A DNA stretch of 64,000 nucleotides, taken from the NCBI RefSeq assembly GCF_005239225.2, contig NC_133297.1, positions 18,588,147 through 18,652,146 of the forward strand, read 5' to 3'. Source of the DNA: Populus alba (lineage: Eukaryota; Streptophyta; Magnoliopsida; Malpighiales; Salicaceae). The notes beneath the pieces were generated by a model that saw only the letters and a program-made list of their open reading frames with translations, was not told the origin of the DNA and made no database searches. Below are positions 1 through 11,738 of the stretch, in pieces. A program made the position numbers and the translations under genes. How positions within the stretch are numbered: position 1 is the first letter of the stretch; each line of letters starts with the position of its first letter.

Positions 1-2085
1 AGCTTTTTGGTCAAAGACCCAACACATGTCATTCAAAATATGTAGTCCTTTGATTGTCATGTATTTTTAAAATAGAAATTAACCCGTTGTAAGATTAAAA
101 TGGCTTTTTCCATGGTTCTTTGTATCTATTTTGAACTTTGATTTTGGGTATATCTTTTGATGGCCTGTGATGAGGTGACCTTTTTTGTGAATTTCAAGAA
201 ACTAGATGCTCAGGTCAAAATTCGAGGCTTTATCAAGAAAGATTGTTTTCTTTTTTAGCACCAATTTTATGAGCATTCATAATAAACACTAGCTTAATTC
301 ATAAAGTGATGACCCTTATGAAAATGCTCTTCAAGTTTTTGAAAGCGCCATTTATCGGTTCAAATTGCTTACTTGATTAAAAATGGCTTTTAAAATCACG
401 TAATGCAGGCTATATAGTTCATGGTTATGAAATAAAAGGTAATTCACAGGCTCAAAAGGTGTTTAAGGGTTTTAAAGACCTAGACATCAACTATTCATCA
501 AATTTTTCTCTCTTATTGTCTTTGTATAGGAAATGACATATAACTATGTTAACTTCAAATATCAAAATTCCCATAACATAGGTTATAATGCAAATCCAAC
601 TTTTTCTGTGATGAATAATCAGTCTAATCATTTGAAGACATCAGAGGCTTTGCCATGGACACCAAAAGTCACGTTTGCAGCTTAATATATTTTTTTGGTA
701 TTAACTTTTGGTGTTTGCTATGCCTTTCCTTGATTGAAACTTCTTTTGCTCTTCCTAGACTTGATAGGCGTTCTCATTTCTTTATCTTTGACTTGCCTTT
801 AAATGTTGGCAATTTCCACTCCTTTTTTAGCTTTTACATAACCTTCTTCAAAGTTTTCTAACATGCCCCCAGTATATGGTTTCTTTCTTTTATGCCTATC
901 TCAATCATTGGAATTTTGTTCTTAGCATTTCCTTTACCAATAACTCTAACCTTGTCTTCATCCTTTTCAATGACATATCTCTCATTGCCCCTAGTGTGAG
1001 GTGTGATCCTAGTCAAGGCTTTTTTGAAAGAAATTATTCTATCATGCTTAAAATGGGACTGCAAGGGATACTATTTCAAGAATTGTGAAAGGATAACAAA
1101 GATGGCTTATTCTCATTTCAAGCAAGATCGGTTAGAACCGATAAATTTTGACCTTGTCCAGTGTAATGCTTTAGAGTTGTAAGAATCATGATTTACAAGT
1201 CCATAACTATTGAATCCACTACCTGTCATTATGCATACTGCTAAAGTATTTCAAAACAATAAAGAGACAAATAAAAAGACATGTTTCATTAAAATGATGA
1301 GATATGATCCCAAAACAAAATACAAAATGGCAAAATTCTATAACAATATGATTGACAAGTCATTGCCAATCTTGGATCAGCTTTTCTGGCAATATCTGTG
1401 TTTTGTCAAGCATTTTCGATCACATGTCATTCTAAATATGTCCAATGGACAATATAGTCAATGACATCATCTTTCACAAACTCAACTCACCTCTTGCTCA
1501 CCATCCTTCAAATTCAATTCTTAAAATTCTTGCAACTATTCAACTGAATGACCCGAAATCCCACCATGATATTCATATCTCTTTTTTGGACTATACCACC
1601 TAGAAAACAATGGTTATATGGGATTTGATGAAGTCGGTGCAATAAGTCCAAAGTCTGACAGATGCTAATAGACAAACATGAGTGGCCGAGGTATGTCCAT
1701 CTTAGCAAAGACATTTGAGCAGTTGATGCTACAATGAGACCTGACTAAGACACATAGCTAAGGTTTTCTCACCTTGAGTGTCATCTTATGATTCATCTCT
1801 CATCATTGTTCTAGAATCCATGGAAGAACCTTTAACTTTTCCTTTCTTCATAACTTATTCAATTTTTTCAACAATCCTCACAACATCATGTCAATCTTCC
1901 AATGTTGTTGTACTTGTCTGAGGATTGTTGGAAGCCTTTCAAGGCTCTTAGGTAATCTTGGTAGCGCGCAACATTGCCACTACCGACATGTGGAATCACG
2001 CTTTGTCTCTACTGGAAGAGAACTTGATGACTCTAAGACTCCTCTATCTCATCTACGATTCTTCACTGATAGTGCAGCAAACACA
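1..2085. other. no recognisable gene; possible degraded retroelement 3' region
   Basis: I see no credible gene; all open frames are below 85 residues and share no motif I recognise. A stretch near 975-1000 (TTGCCCCTAGTGTGAGG) resembles TTGCCCCCAGTGTGGAG at about 27990 in the 3' region of the Tat-type element E3. Part of this segment may therefore be an old fragment of a related element. The resemblance is short, so this is only a suggestion. Confidence 0.35.
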
Positions 2086-2089
2086 CTTG

Positions 2090-2505
2090 TAGAGGGAGTT
2101 CTGCCCTGTTGAAGTTTCAGTCTTCTTATTTTTCAGCCCAGGTTTGTCTCTTCTCCTTACTTTTGTGTTTTAATGCTAACACGGGTAATGGAAAATTGTA
2201 GATTATTTGAAACTACTTCATTCCTTCTTGGATTCCCTACTGGCAGATCCACAAATAAATCTCTGTAAAGAGAGCTCTGCTACATTGAAGTTTAATACCT
2301 GCTTTATTTTTTAGACCAGGTCTAGCTCTTTTGCTTACTATATCGTTTCGGTGCTAAAATTGGTGGGGTAAATTTTCATATCTTCTTATACTACCACATC
2401 CCCTTTTGTATTCCCCACTAGCAGAGCCAGAAATAGATCCCTGTAGAGAGAGTTCTACTACGTCGAAGTTCTATATCTGCTTCTATTTTTCAGACCAACA
2501 TCTCA
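2090..2505. repeat. short tandem repeat, about 177-bp period, 2-3 copies
   Basis: The motif TAGAGRGAGTTCTGC... followed by a T-rich TTTTTCAGACCAGG recurs at 2090, 2266 and 2444, spacings of 176 and 178 bp. The copies are clearly diverged, so the duplication is old. The third copy is cut short near 2505, where unrelated sequence starts. No coding function is visible. Confidence 0.7.
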
Positions 2506-3254
2506 TGTTGCGGGACAAGAATGAAGCTCACGATAGGGCGATTTGAAATAAGGCCAATGCACTAATCACAAAAGCTAGCAGTTATTGGGTGCTTTTGGAA
2601 GATGTGAAGGTGGTGAACAACTAACAATGCAGCTGAACCATAAATCAAATTATCTTTCATTGATGACTAAATGCATTGTTGTTGTTCATGACCGAAATGA
2701 ATGAGAGGCAGTGCCACTTCAGTGTTTATGGCCTCTACTGGTGGAGTGTTGAGGAGAAGAGTCAATTAGTTTTTCTATGTGAGGGACGTAGACTGACTGT
2801 GTTCCCACAAAAGACTATGCACATGTTCCCTTTCCATTCTTGATGCTCAACACTTGTTTAAGCAGATGTGAGTCTAGCTACTTCATGTTTGATGCTCCAA
2901 TTTTCTTTTGATAATAAGCCTCTACTTAAAAATAAAGTAACCCTGACATTATGGTAAATAATCAATAATCATAAACCAAACCAACACCTGGCGCAAGTCC
3001 TAAACATTTTGGTGGCTTAATTATTGATTATCATTTGATCAAGTAAACTAATGGTTATTGATTAGGCCATAACCAGTAAGTAAAAATAAAGTAACCCTTA
3101 AATGCACTTTTAAGTACTAATCAATAATCATTTGAGATCGAGAATCAATCGTGTTCCACGGCATGATGATGGTGGTGAAGTGCCTTCAAGTGGGAACTTG
3201 TCAATATTCTTCAATCCTAGATGACCAACACCTAAAAATGTCGTGAGGGGAAGA
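2506..3254. other. intergenic sequence with an 18-bp direct repeat
   Basis: No gene is seen. An identical 18-bp word (TAAAAATAAAGTAACCCT) lies at 2927-2944 and again at 3081-3098. Between the two copies the 12-bp word ATAATCAATAAT occurs in both orientations. This could be a small insertion with a long target duplication or a minor tandem repeat. Confidence 0.5.
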
Positions 3255-4222
3255 TATTTGTCTAAAATAGAGTTCAGACAAGCACACAATTATGTCCTAT
3301 TTAACTGTCATTAGCTGAGACCTTTTATTAAGTAAGTAGATGTTCAACTTAAAATTTGTCAAGAGTGTACAATTTATGTTTTGTGATACCATAAAATCAT
3401 ATAATTTGGAACAACCTTACAGGCAACATCGACGATACTTACTGTCCAATAACTCACAGCTAACCGAATCTCATATCTTTCAATTACAAGATAAACAATT
3501 TGCCACGTGGTTTAGAACACATGTAAGTCCTATCACAAACTCATTATCTCTTGCAATGTAAGTAATTGTTGTATTTAATATACAAGAGTTTAGACAACGA
3601 TACTTGTATTAAGGGATCGACTTCTAGTGAGTTTGAAGTTGACTACTATGGTAGATTGGAAGAGGTCATCGAATTGCAATATCATAGTGAGCATAATAGA
3701 GTGTTTTTATTCAAATGCTATTGGTATGACACAACTGACAAAGGAATCAGAGTACATCCTCACTATGGTCTCGTTGAAATCAACTCAATAGCTAGACACC
3801 ACAACGTAAATGACGTCTTTGTTTTTGCAAAGCAATGCCAACAAGTTTATTACACATACACCCATTCCTTTAGAAGGGACCGATCAAGAGTTGATTGGTT
3901 ATCCGTTTTAAAAACCAAACCCAGGGGTTGTGTCCAGGTTGTTCAGGATGAGAACGAAGACAATAGTGTGATAGATAAAGTCTTTCAAGCTAGTGAGTTG
4001 GTTGAACCATACCGAGTTGCTCCTTCAATTGACTTAGAAGAAAATTCAAACTTTCGTGTTTTCGACGATAGTCTTGTTGATGTTGACGTAGAGGAGTTGA
4101 ATGTTGTTTTCAACTCTAATGGATTAGAGAATGTTGATGAAGAAGATTATAACCACATTGAAGAGTGCGTTGAAGCTGATGATAACAATTCAATTGAGGA
4201 CGAAGATGAAAATTCCGACTAA
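3255..4222 (+). pseudogene. TNP2-type CACTA transposase, C-terminal remnant (DUF4216 region)
   Basis: This is the C-terminal part of a plant En/Spm (CACTA) TNP2-type transposase, the DDE enzyme that cuts and moves the element. Upstream pieces resemble the QAH-YVL-NC block (near 3271) and the QHRRYLLSNN...FATWFRTHV block (3420-3520) that precede DUF4216 in this family. The open stretch 3566-4222 (218 aa) then carries the DUF4216 pattern: VDYYGRLEE, VFLFKCYWYD, VHPHYGLVEIN, QVYYTY, KPRG. It ends in an acidic tail. Stops separate the pieces, and the Transposase_Tnp catalytic region that should lie upstream is absent. I read it as a dead fragment. It lies 5' of a TNPA-type gene in the same orientation, but may belong to a different copy. 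Confidence 0.75.
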
Positions 4223-4409
4223 ACATGTTGTAAAGCCTTATTTTTATAATGTAATATTAAGGATGATATTTTGGAATATGAAATATTTATTCTTCTTTAA
4301 TTGTCAGCTCTTGTTATTGTTCTGTGTGTGCTGTAAGTTTGCAATTCAAGATTTTGTGCAGGAGGATAGACATAAATACATGGAGGAGCTACAAAAATAT
4401 TGATAGTTT
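4223..4409. other. sequence between TNP2 remnant and subterminal repeats
   Basis: No gene or repeat is recognised in this short stretch. It is the likely 3' untranslated or flanking sequence of the transposase remnant. Confidence 0.4.
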
Positions 4410-4890
4410 CACTAACGGGTACACCGACGGAATTTTATCCGTCGGCGTTTTATAGAGAGTTGCAAAAAAATTACGGAACCGACGGATATACTAACAGAAT
4501 AGTACCCATTGGTATTTTATAAAGAGTTGAAAATAAATTATAGAATTTTTCCACTATCACCGACGGATATACCGACAGAATGGCACCAGTCGGTATTTGA
4601 CCGATAGCTGCAAAACAATTACAGCCCCTGCCATACTCACCAACAGTTGGAACAATTCTCGAAGCGAACACCTATCAAAGCGCCAGGTCGGTCGGCACAT
4701 ATACCGACCGACGCGGCAAACCTAAGACACTCGTGCTCTAACACGCGGTTACCGACGGACAGAAAAGACTGGCAGGATTTTTGAATTTTTTGGTGCAAAT
4801 ATCAATTAATTACCGATGGATATAATTGATGGAATTTAATGCCACCGACAATAATAAATGTTCGTCGGTAATTCCGATGAAAAAATTGCA
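4410..4890. repeat. CACTA-type subterminal repeat block
   Basis: Many copies of ACCGACGGAT/ATCCGTCGGT-like words occur in both orientations (for example 4421-4445, 4490-4500, 4560-4580, 4690-4715, 4850-4870). Short inverted GTCGGT repeats of this kind bind the TNPA-type protein at the ends of En/Spm elements. The block begins with CACTA at 4410, so it may be the 5' end of a separate element that includes the 5774-7416 gene. I could not match the CACTA to a convincing terminal partner or target duplication. Confidence 0.65.
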
Positions 4891-5773
4891 ATTAAATCCC
4901 CCGCCCCCGGGTTTATTTTTTCTCCGGCTCTTCATCTCTATTTCTCTTCTCCTCTCTGTTTATATTACTTTTTTGCAAGAGATTTTGTTGTTTTGGTGCT
5001 AATTGTAGCATATTAAAAGGTATGTATTCTTCTTTCTTTATCTTTGTAATTTTTTTTTTATTTTAATTATGGTTTTTTTTTTTCTGTGTTCTTTGTTTTG
5101 TGTATTGTTTATAGATAAAATCTTCAAATCAACACACTATTAAGGTAAGCATTTTTTATTCCTAAATTTATTTTGAATTTATGTAGTGTTTTTAAGTTTT
5201 GTGTTTAGGATGTTTTGTGTAGTGTTCTTTGGTTTTTTTCTTTTTATTTATTAATTTTATGATATTATTGTTTGTATTGCCATAAATGTTATTGTTGAAT
5301 TTATGTTTAAAATGTTAATTGAAATATAGAATTAAATTTAATTAGTTTATCTTAATTTTAGGATATTATTGTTTGTTATGTTGTTTATTATTTTGATTAA
5401 TTTTAATTGTTATATATGAATTTGTATTGATGTTAGTTGAAAAAATATAAATGTTGAATTTCTATAGATGTTAGGTTGTATATGCTAGGTTGTATAGAGT
5501 TGATTTTGCAATATTTGTGTAATTATTATTTGTAGATATGAAAACCGTGGGTAGTCTCTAATATTTGGGAGGTGCTGTCGAATGTTTTTAAATGATTGAA
5601 TTTCTATAGATGTTAGGTTGTATATGATGTTGCTGGAGTCAATTGGATTGTGGTTATTATAAAGATTTTAGGTTTGAAAACTGTGGGTAGTCTCCAGTAT
5701 AGTTGAGGTGCTGTCGATTTTTTTAAAAATAATCAAAGTTAAATTATGTAATAATTCGTATACATTTGTGTAG
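4891..5773. repeat. AT-rich leader with a 142-bp tandem duplication
   Basis: After the subterminal repeats comes an AT-rich, probably untranslated leader. About 140 bp is duplicated in tandem: TCTATAGATGTTAGGTTG occurs at 5461 and 5603, and GTGGGTAGTCTC and GAGGTGCTGTCGA recur in both units. No coding potential is seen before the ATG at 5774. Confidence 0.6.
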
Positions 5774-7416
5774 ATGCATCGAATGGAATCTATAGCATAT
5801 CGGCAGCAAACAGTTGCTGCTAGTTCTTCTAGCAGTGAGGAGGACATCTCCTTAGGTGCTGATCACGACGAGGCATCCGTGCCAACTTGTGATGCTGGCT
5901 CTTCTAGCGCGGTTTCACAACGCAAAGGTGATGTGCATTCACAACAGGGTCAATTCACCCGCAAGTACCTGTCATAATGGAAGGATGACCTCTCAATGTA
6001 AGTTTGGGTTTTAGTTTTTTTTATATATACTTATAACATAATTTATGAACAACTTTAATATTTTATTAATTTTATTTAATTTTAGGTTCACAAACATTGA
6101 GGCTGTTAGGACAATAACATCGACATTTAAATTGTCGATGAAGATTCCATTGTTTCAATGGAGTCAAGTCTCCAGATATCCTGAGTGGAGACCTGATATC
6201 GATGTCTGGTTTCGGCGATTTCAGGTAGGTGTTAATTTTTAATTTCCAATTTATTTTTAATAAATAATTTTTTATAATTTTATATCTTGTAATATTTTTA
6301 TTTTAAAGGAATTATTTATATACACAGAATAATTTTGATTAGGATAGCGTGGACAAAATGTTGTCAGGAGGGTATAGGAGAATCACGCGACAACTAGGTA
6401 ATATCGAAAATAATATTTATTTTTAATTTTTAATTTTATGTTCTAAATTCTAATTAGTTACTATGGAAGTAGGTTGCGTGATTTTTGGTATGACACCAAA
6501 AAAAAGCGAAAAGATATGCGAGGGACAACGGTCTTGAAGGATGGAATGAGATGGCGGTTTGGCGGGAATTCAAACTGCCATTCATCTCGAGAGATATATG
6601 GGCGGCATATATTGAGCATGTGATGTCTAAGTGGTTCTCACGACGCTCACAATCTAGAGCCGACAACCAGAACTAGCAAATTCATGGTTCAGTGACCACG
6701 CATACTGGCAGATGGTAAGATTAATTTAAATGACATATATCGTTAATTAATTTTATGTTGCTTATAAATATATTTAACTTGCAACTTTTTTTTTTTATTA
6801 CAGGCTACGTCTCTTAGACGTGAGCCGAGTCCAATGGAGCTATTTGTACAGACGCACGTCTGGAGTCAAGACCGCCAAAAGGGGGTGCAGCAGTACGTGG
6901 ACAACCGTGCCCAGCACTTTGTGGTATGTTCGTTCAATCATTTTATTTCATATGTTATTGTTTCTTGAATTGAATATGATGCTTTAAAAAAAAAAAAATT
7001 CAGGAGACCTATGATAGCCGGTTGAGGGAGAGATATGGGGACGGCCTTTGACCCATCCGGATTTTGATATGAATTTATGGATGGAGGTCTGATCGTCTGG
7101 TGCACCCGATAAAAATCGGGTCTACAACCTCTCCAACACTATGGCCAAAAACTTGCGGTTGGCTCGTAGTGTCTCAACGGTTGGGAGCTCTCCATCAGTA
7201 TCAAGCATAGAGTTAGAGGAGTTCATAGCCTTGAAACAACAATATCAACGCCTCTTGACGGATTATGATCAACTCCGTCAAATGGTTATGGAGATTAGAT
7301 CAAAGATGGGTGATGATCCATGTGCTCCCTTTTGGCCGTACGATCCCGACAACAACCAACCTCCTCCTCCTCCTCTTCCAGCTCCGCCGCTATTTCAGTT
7401 TATTTTTATTTTTTAA
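5774..7416 (+). pseudogene. Transposase_24 / TNPA-type CACTA accessory transposase, broken
   Basis: This is the second protein of plant En/Spm elements (Ptta/En/Spm, Transposase_24 type), thought to bind subterminal repeats. Exon-like pieces with GT/AG borders are visible: 5774-5997, 6086-6224, 6343-6397, one from about 6465 to 6715, 6805-6923, and 7002-7416. Family-like signatures are PEWRPDIDVWFRRFQ, GLEGWNEMAVWREFK, FISRDIWAAYIEHV, QKGVQQYVDNRAQHFV and, near the end, a coiled-coil-like stretch (EEFIALKQQYQRLLTDYDQLRQ) before a proline tract. It is not intact: TAA at 5975, a frameshift in the A-run near 6500, TAG near 6674, a frameshift near 7047 and a further stop before 7100. The flanking GTCGGT repeats fit this identity. 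Confidence 0.7.
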
Positions 7417-7554
7417 AACATTAAATTTGTAATGAATATTTGGATGAATATTATTTAACATTATTTTTACATTTTTTATGTTTTAAACAAATTTATTTGG
7501 TTATTAAGTTTTTTTCCTGTTAATAAACAATATTTTTTTGTATTTTAAATAAAT

Positions 7555-8028
7555 ACCAACGGATTTCCAGACAGAAACATGTCATCGGTATTTTACTGAG
7601 AGTTGCAACAAAATTACCGCCCATGCCACAATCGCCGATCAATATATTCCGTCAGTAATTCCCATTACTATTACCGACGGATATATTCCGTCGGTATTTG
7701 ACAGGGAGTTCTGAAATATTTACCGCCCATGCCACAATCACCAACGGATCGTCCGTCGGTAAATACCGTTGGAAACATAAACGGACTTATTTTGTCGGTA
7801 AAATTCTTACGGGTAATATTTTTTTGGTGCGCTTCACCATGTTTAATACTATCGGTGTTTGGTTTTTTTATTACTGATAGAATTGGCAACGGAATGGGAA
7901 ATTATCGACGATCAAAATTCTGACGGACAAATTCCATTGGTGAGACCGTTGGTAATTGTTTTACCACGGTTCTTGTGCCTCACACCGATGAACCTAATCC
8001 GTCGGTAAAACTGTTTAATGGTGTAGTG
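7555..8028. repeat. CACTA 3' subterminal repeats ending in TAGTG
   Basis: Dense ACCGACGGATATATTCCGTCGGTA-like palindromes run from about 7605 to 8010. The block closes with TAGTG at 8024-8028, the inverted form of CACTA, which is the expected right end of a CACTA transposon. This orientation matches the TNPA-type gene just upstream. No clean 3-bp target duplication with the 4410 CACTA was found: TTT precedes that end and AAT follows this one. Confidence 0.6.
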
Positions 8029-8509
8029 AATTACAACGGACCCGTTAAACAAGCTATTAATTATTTATTCACAATACATCTAATTGGGTAATTCAACAAA
8101 GTTTCAACAATTTACAAACAAATTCAATTTTACAAAATCTAAAACAAACCATAACCAATACAAAATTATACATTCCTACTACAAGTTTGTTTGAGAAATA
8201 ACAATAAAACATGTACATACACTAACAAAATACATATACTAAAAAAAAAACAACAAAAAATAATAAAATTGACATTTAAATGTTAAAATTAAAAAAGATA
8301 GATTTACTTACAAAAAATGATAAAATCCATAATAAATCAGAACACGAATGTTGTGACCACAAAAGTTACAGAAATATGACTTTTGTTGAGAAGAGGGGTT
8401 TTTTTTAGGGGTGGTTGTTTGCAGTTAGGGAGGGGAGAGTTGGGATTGGGAAGAAGGAGAAATAGAAGAGGAGAGGGTCGACACAGTGGTGATATATTAA
8501 CTCTTACTG
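8029..8509. other. AT-rich sequence, no gene
   Basis: No gene or named repeat is recognised. The stretch includes a purine-rich tract (8380-8480) that gives spurious short open frames. Confidence 0.4.
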
Positions 8510-8830
8510 AGGGAATCACCGACGGAATACTTATGTCGGTGATTTCCTCGGTAATTGTGATGGTGAATTAATCACGTCACTATATGGAGATTCCAGCCTG
8601 AATCCCTTAGACATTTTGTTGGTAAAGTCGCCTGCAAAAACTGTCACGTCATCGAACTTTTTTTTTTTTTTTTTTTAATCTATATATTTTGTATGTAATT
8701 CAGTCGGTATATACCGACATCATTAGTTCATTAGTATATACCGACTGAATTACCAATGGAATAGTATCTATCAGTAATTATCACTGCAATTTACTGACAT
8801 AATTATTCTCTCAGTAATTCCATTTGTTTT
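8510..8830. repeat. second cluster of GTCGGT subterminal-like repeats
   Basis: ACCGACGGAAT (8519), TCAGTCGGTATATACCGACAT (8700-8720) and TATATACCGACTGAATTACC (8734) form inverted words of the same type as the CACTA repeats at 7.6-8.0 kb. They lie beyond the TAGTG end. They probably belong to a second, largely deleted CACTA element next to the first. Confidence 0.55.
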
Positions 8831-9082
8831 AGGCGAACTTCATAGCCTTTGGTACCAAAGACGGTCAATGATGAGAATTGCGTACAATGACAGGCATGCT
8901 GATTAAAAGTTTTGCTCTTAGGTATTTTATTTACTCATTCTTTGCTTCTGTCTAGTCACAAATAATTTACATCTTGCTCTATTCGTTATTAGTACTGAAT
9001 GTGAGCACAAAGAAACAAAATGCTTCAGAAACTGTCCTCAGACCCAAACTTTTAATCAGATGTATCAGATTCACAATTGCAG

Positions 9083-9265
9083 GCTAATCTGGATTTTGTT
9101 TGTGGATGAGAGTTTGACCGTGGTCGATCCAATCAGGCGGGGCCTGCTTTGAACCGAACACAGTAGAATCTCATGCTGCTTATGCCATGAATCTCTTCTA
9201 TCAAACTTCTGATAAAAATCCTTGGAACTGTGATTTCTCACAATCAGCCATGTTATCAGAAGTTT
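9083..9265 (+). pseudogene. orphan X8 (CBM43) exon of a beta-1,3-glucanase
   Basis: An intron-like TTGCAG acceptor (ends 9082) is followed by ANLDFVCG, the usual start of the X8 exon in plant GH17 glucanases. After a stop and a frameshift (about 9107-9130) the frame resumes as GGACFEPNTVESHAAYAMNL and continues through FYQTSDKNPWNCDFSQSA. X8/CBM43 binds beta-1,3-glucan and normally sits C-terminal to the GH17 domain. No GH17 domain lies upstream; CACTA repeats do instead. It is probably the tail of a lost tandem paralogue of the glucanase at 11.8 kb, or that gene's own tail displaced by rearrangement. Confidence 0.75.
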
Positions 9266-9294
9266 TCAGAAGTTTACATAGCAATTTGATCTAT

Positions 9295-9460
9295 GGATTT
9301 CACACCAATAACCCTTTGCGAGTCTCAAAAAAGAGGAACCTTCTCGTCTTCTCCGTTACACTTGTAGGATTGAAGGGTGGAGAATGCTTTTCAGTTTTCA
9401 ATACTTCTTTTCAGCATGAACTTGGCCCCTAACGATCTACATACAGGATTTCAACGTCAT
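9295..9460 (+). repeat. block A, copy 1 (direct repeat of 11189-11321)
   Basis: Block A follows the X8 exon and recurs in the same orientation at 11189-11321. Shared words include GAGTCTCAAAAAAGAGGAA, TTTTCAGTTTTCAATACTTC and ACGATCTACATACAGGATTT. The second copy lacks about 30 bp in the middle. Confidence 0.8.
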
Positions 9461-9464
9461 CTAT

Positions 9465-9640
9465 GTTGTGCCCACGTATTAGTAGGTTCAGATAAAGGAA
9501 AATTGTGCATGTTTCTTTCTACAGAGAAGCTTTGAAACTTGGAAGGAGAACTTGTCTTCAAAGAATCTATAAGCAGATGCAATGGTTTTGACAACGCTTG
9601 GTGTTAGTTGTTAGGGCTGGAGGAACTTTACGTTAACAAG
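9465..9640 (+). repeat. block B, left arm (inverted at 11018-11185)
   Basis: This 176-bp segment reappears reverse-complemented at 11018-11185. Matching words include GTGCCCACGTATTAG, GGAAAATTGTGCATG, CTACAGAGAAGCTTTGAAAC and GTTAACAAG. The arms are about 1.4 kb apart, so the locus could form a long hairpin transcript. I do not recognise a protein in it. Confidence 0.8.
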
Positions 9641-11017
9641 CTAGCTTTGATGTGTTTGTCATCGTACCATAACTTTCCAATCGATTTGAGTTCATTTTAT
9701 CCACATAACCCTAAGAAAAAAAAAATAGTTATCTATTAGATTCAAATATATAGGATTAACCAAGGCAGAAAAAAAAATTAATGATCAGAATAATTAATCA
9801 GTTTGGTTTGACTAAATTAATATGTAAAAGTATATTTTCACATGAATTCTAGAAAAGCCATGCTATTTTCTTATGTTTGGTCTCTTTTCTTTTAAATATG
9901 TTTTTATGCTATAAACTTAAACTTTATCTCATCAACTTTGCCTTGGATCAAGTTCGGACAATTAACTCCCAAGAATTTATAAATATAAGAGATCATCAAC
10001 TCAAAAAAATCACATGAAATAAATAAAAAATTTAACGACTAAAAAGGCACCATTTAAATGACTGAAAAAACCAAACTGAATCTAAACCGAAAAAAACAAA
10101 AAAAAAAAACCGAGCTAAAACCGAAAAAAACCAAGCCAAACAAAAAAAAAACCCAAGTCAAACTGAACTGAACCGGAAGCAGTCAATTTAAACCGATTTT
10201 TGTTCTAAAATAACCGAACCAAACCGAGTCAAAATAACTTTGGGACCAGCCGCCGTTGGATCCATCAACATTGGATCCTACTCCATCAGGACGTGCCTAA
10301 CCCAACATTATTGATCCTGCATCAGGACTCAATCTCTTGAGCGTCAGGACCCAGAGCACTCGGGTTTGGCATTAGTACCCAAGGCTATGTCAAGATTAAA
10401 AGTACTTAGGTTTGGTACGAGGACCAAGGCTAATGGGTCCTGGGTCCTGCATCAGGACCTAAGGTTCTTGGATCTTAGGTTTCTAAATATAATTATTTTG
10501 ATTATAGTTAAATGTATTAATATAAAATTATTATTATTGTTATTGTTATAAATAATATTATTTTTATTATAATTAAAAATATTAATATTAAAAATAGTAT
10601 TATTTGTGTTATAAATATAATTATTTTTATTATAATTATATTATCAATAAAATAATTAATAAATTTGAAAAAAAATTATTATCAATATTGAAAAACAACC
10701 ATAGATTTGATTTGAAGTGTAAAAATAATGATTATTATTATTATTATTATTATCAATAATGATTTGAAGTGTAAAAATAATTAATAAATAATGCTTTTAC
10801 ATCTTATAATATTATTGTTGGGTTTGGCGTTATAAAGGTAACCTTGCTATTACACTGCTCAAATCTACAGAGCCATGAATCTTGATGAACAAGATTTACC
10901 TTTATATATAATAATTTGCAGTTTTTTTTTTTTTCTTAGGAACACTGACCTGTCTTTTGGTTATGTGGAAAACAAGAGGGAAAGGCAGAGAACTCAAATG
11001 GATCCAAGTCCTTTTGG
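9641..11017. repeat. AT-rich spacer with one dispersed copy of the 15.4-18.4 kb repeat
   Basis: An AACCGA-like low-complexity tract (10060-10230) leads into a GC-richer island (10240-10480). The island holds repeated words such as CAGGACC, CCAAGGCTAATGGGTCC and TTCTTGGATCTTAGG. It is followed by ATT/TTA-rich DNA with AAAAACAACCATAGATTTGATTTGAAG (about 10691). These words match the long-period tandem repeat at 15.4-18.4 kb, so one solitary, diverged unit is present here. No gene is seen. Confidence 0.6.
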
Positions 11018-11185
11018 CTTGTTAACGTATAGTTCCTCCAGCCCTAACGCATTGTCACAACCGTTGCATCTGCTTATAAATTCTTTGAAGACAAGTTATC
11101 CTTCCAAGTTTCAAAGCTTCTCTGTAGAAATAAACATGCACAATTTTCCTTTATCTGAACTTACTAATTAATACGTGGGCACAAC
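11018..11185 (-). repeat. block B, right arm (inverted copy of 9465-9640)
   Basis: Reverse-complement copy of the 9465-9640 segment, with a few substitutions and small indels. It is followed directly by block A copy 2, so the order A-B on the left becomes B'-A on the right. Confidence 0.8.
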
Positions 11186-11188
11186 GTA

Positions 11189-11321
11189 GATTTCACACCA
11201 TTAACACTTTGTGAGTCTCAAAAAAGAGGAAACCTTCTCGTCTAATGCTTTTCAGTTTTCAATACTTCTTTTCAACATGAACTTGGCCCTTAACGATCTA
11301 CATACAGGATTTCAACGTCAT
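11189..11321 (+). repeat. block A, copy 2
   Basis: Direct copy of 9295-9460, placed about 480 bp upstream of the glucanase ATG. From about 11330 to 11640 the sequence becomes ATT-rich and again resembles the AT-rich part of the 15.4-18.4 kb repeat unit. Confidence 0.8.
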
Positions 11322-11738
11322 GCACGTAAATTTAAAGAAAAAAAAATATTATTAACATTGAAAAACAACAATAAATTTAATTTGATGTGTAAAAATAATG
11401 ATAATTATTATTATTATTATTATTATCATTATTATTAATAAATTTTTTAAAAAAACTATTATTATTATCAAAGAAAAACCATAATTTTTTTTGAAAAATT
11501 ACAAAAAAATTAATAATTTTTAGCAAATAAATGAAATATTATTATTAATATTATAAATATTATTGCTGGGTTTAATGTTACATCAATTAATGTTTTGATA
11601 ATAATTTTACATTTTATAATATTTTAAAAGATAAACCCGTGACGTAACGAGGACACCAAACCAGTATATTCTAATTGGTTTCTATTTGAAGTTTCACCAC
11701 CCATCTTTACGCTTCTGCCCTCGACTTGTAGCATTTTC

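Noticed and set aside
4410..8028. A single complete CACTA element with these two points as its ends
   Set aside because: The two ends share only CACTA/TAGTG, the inner terminal sequence does not match and the neighbouring trinucleotides differ (TTT and AAT), so the pairing is not established.
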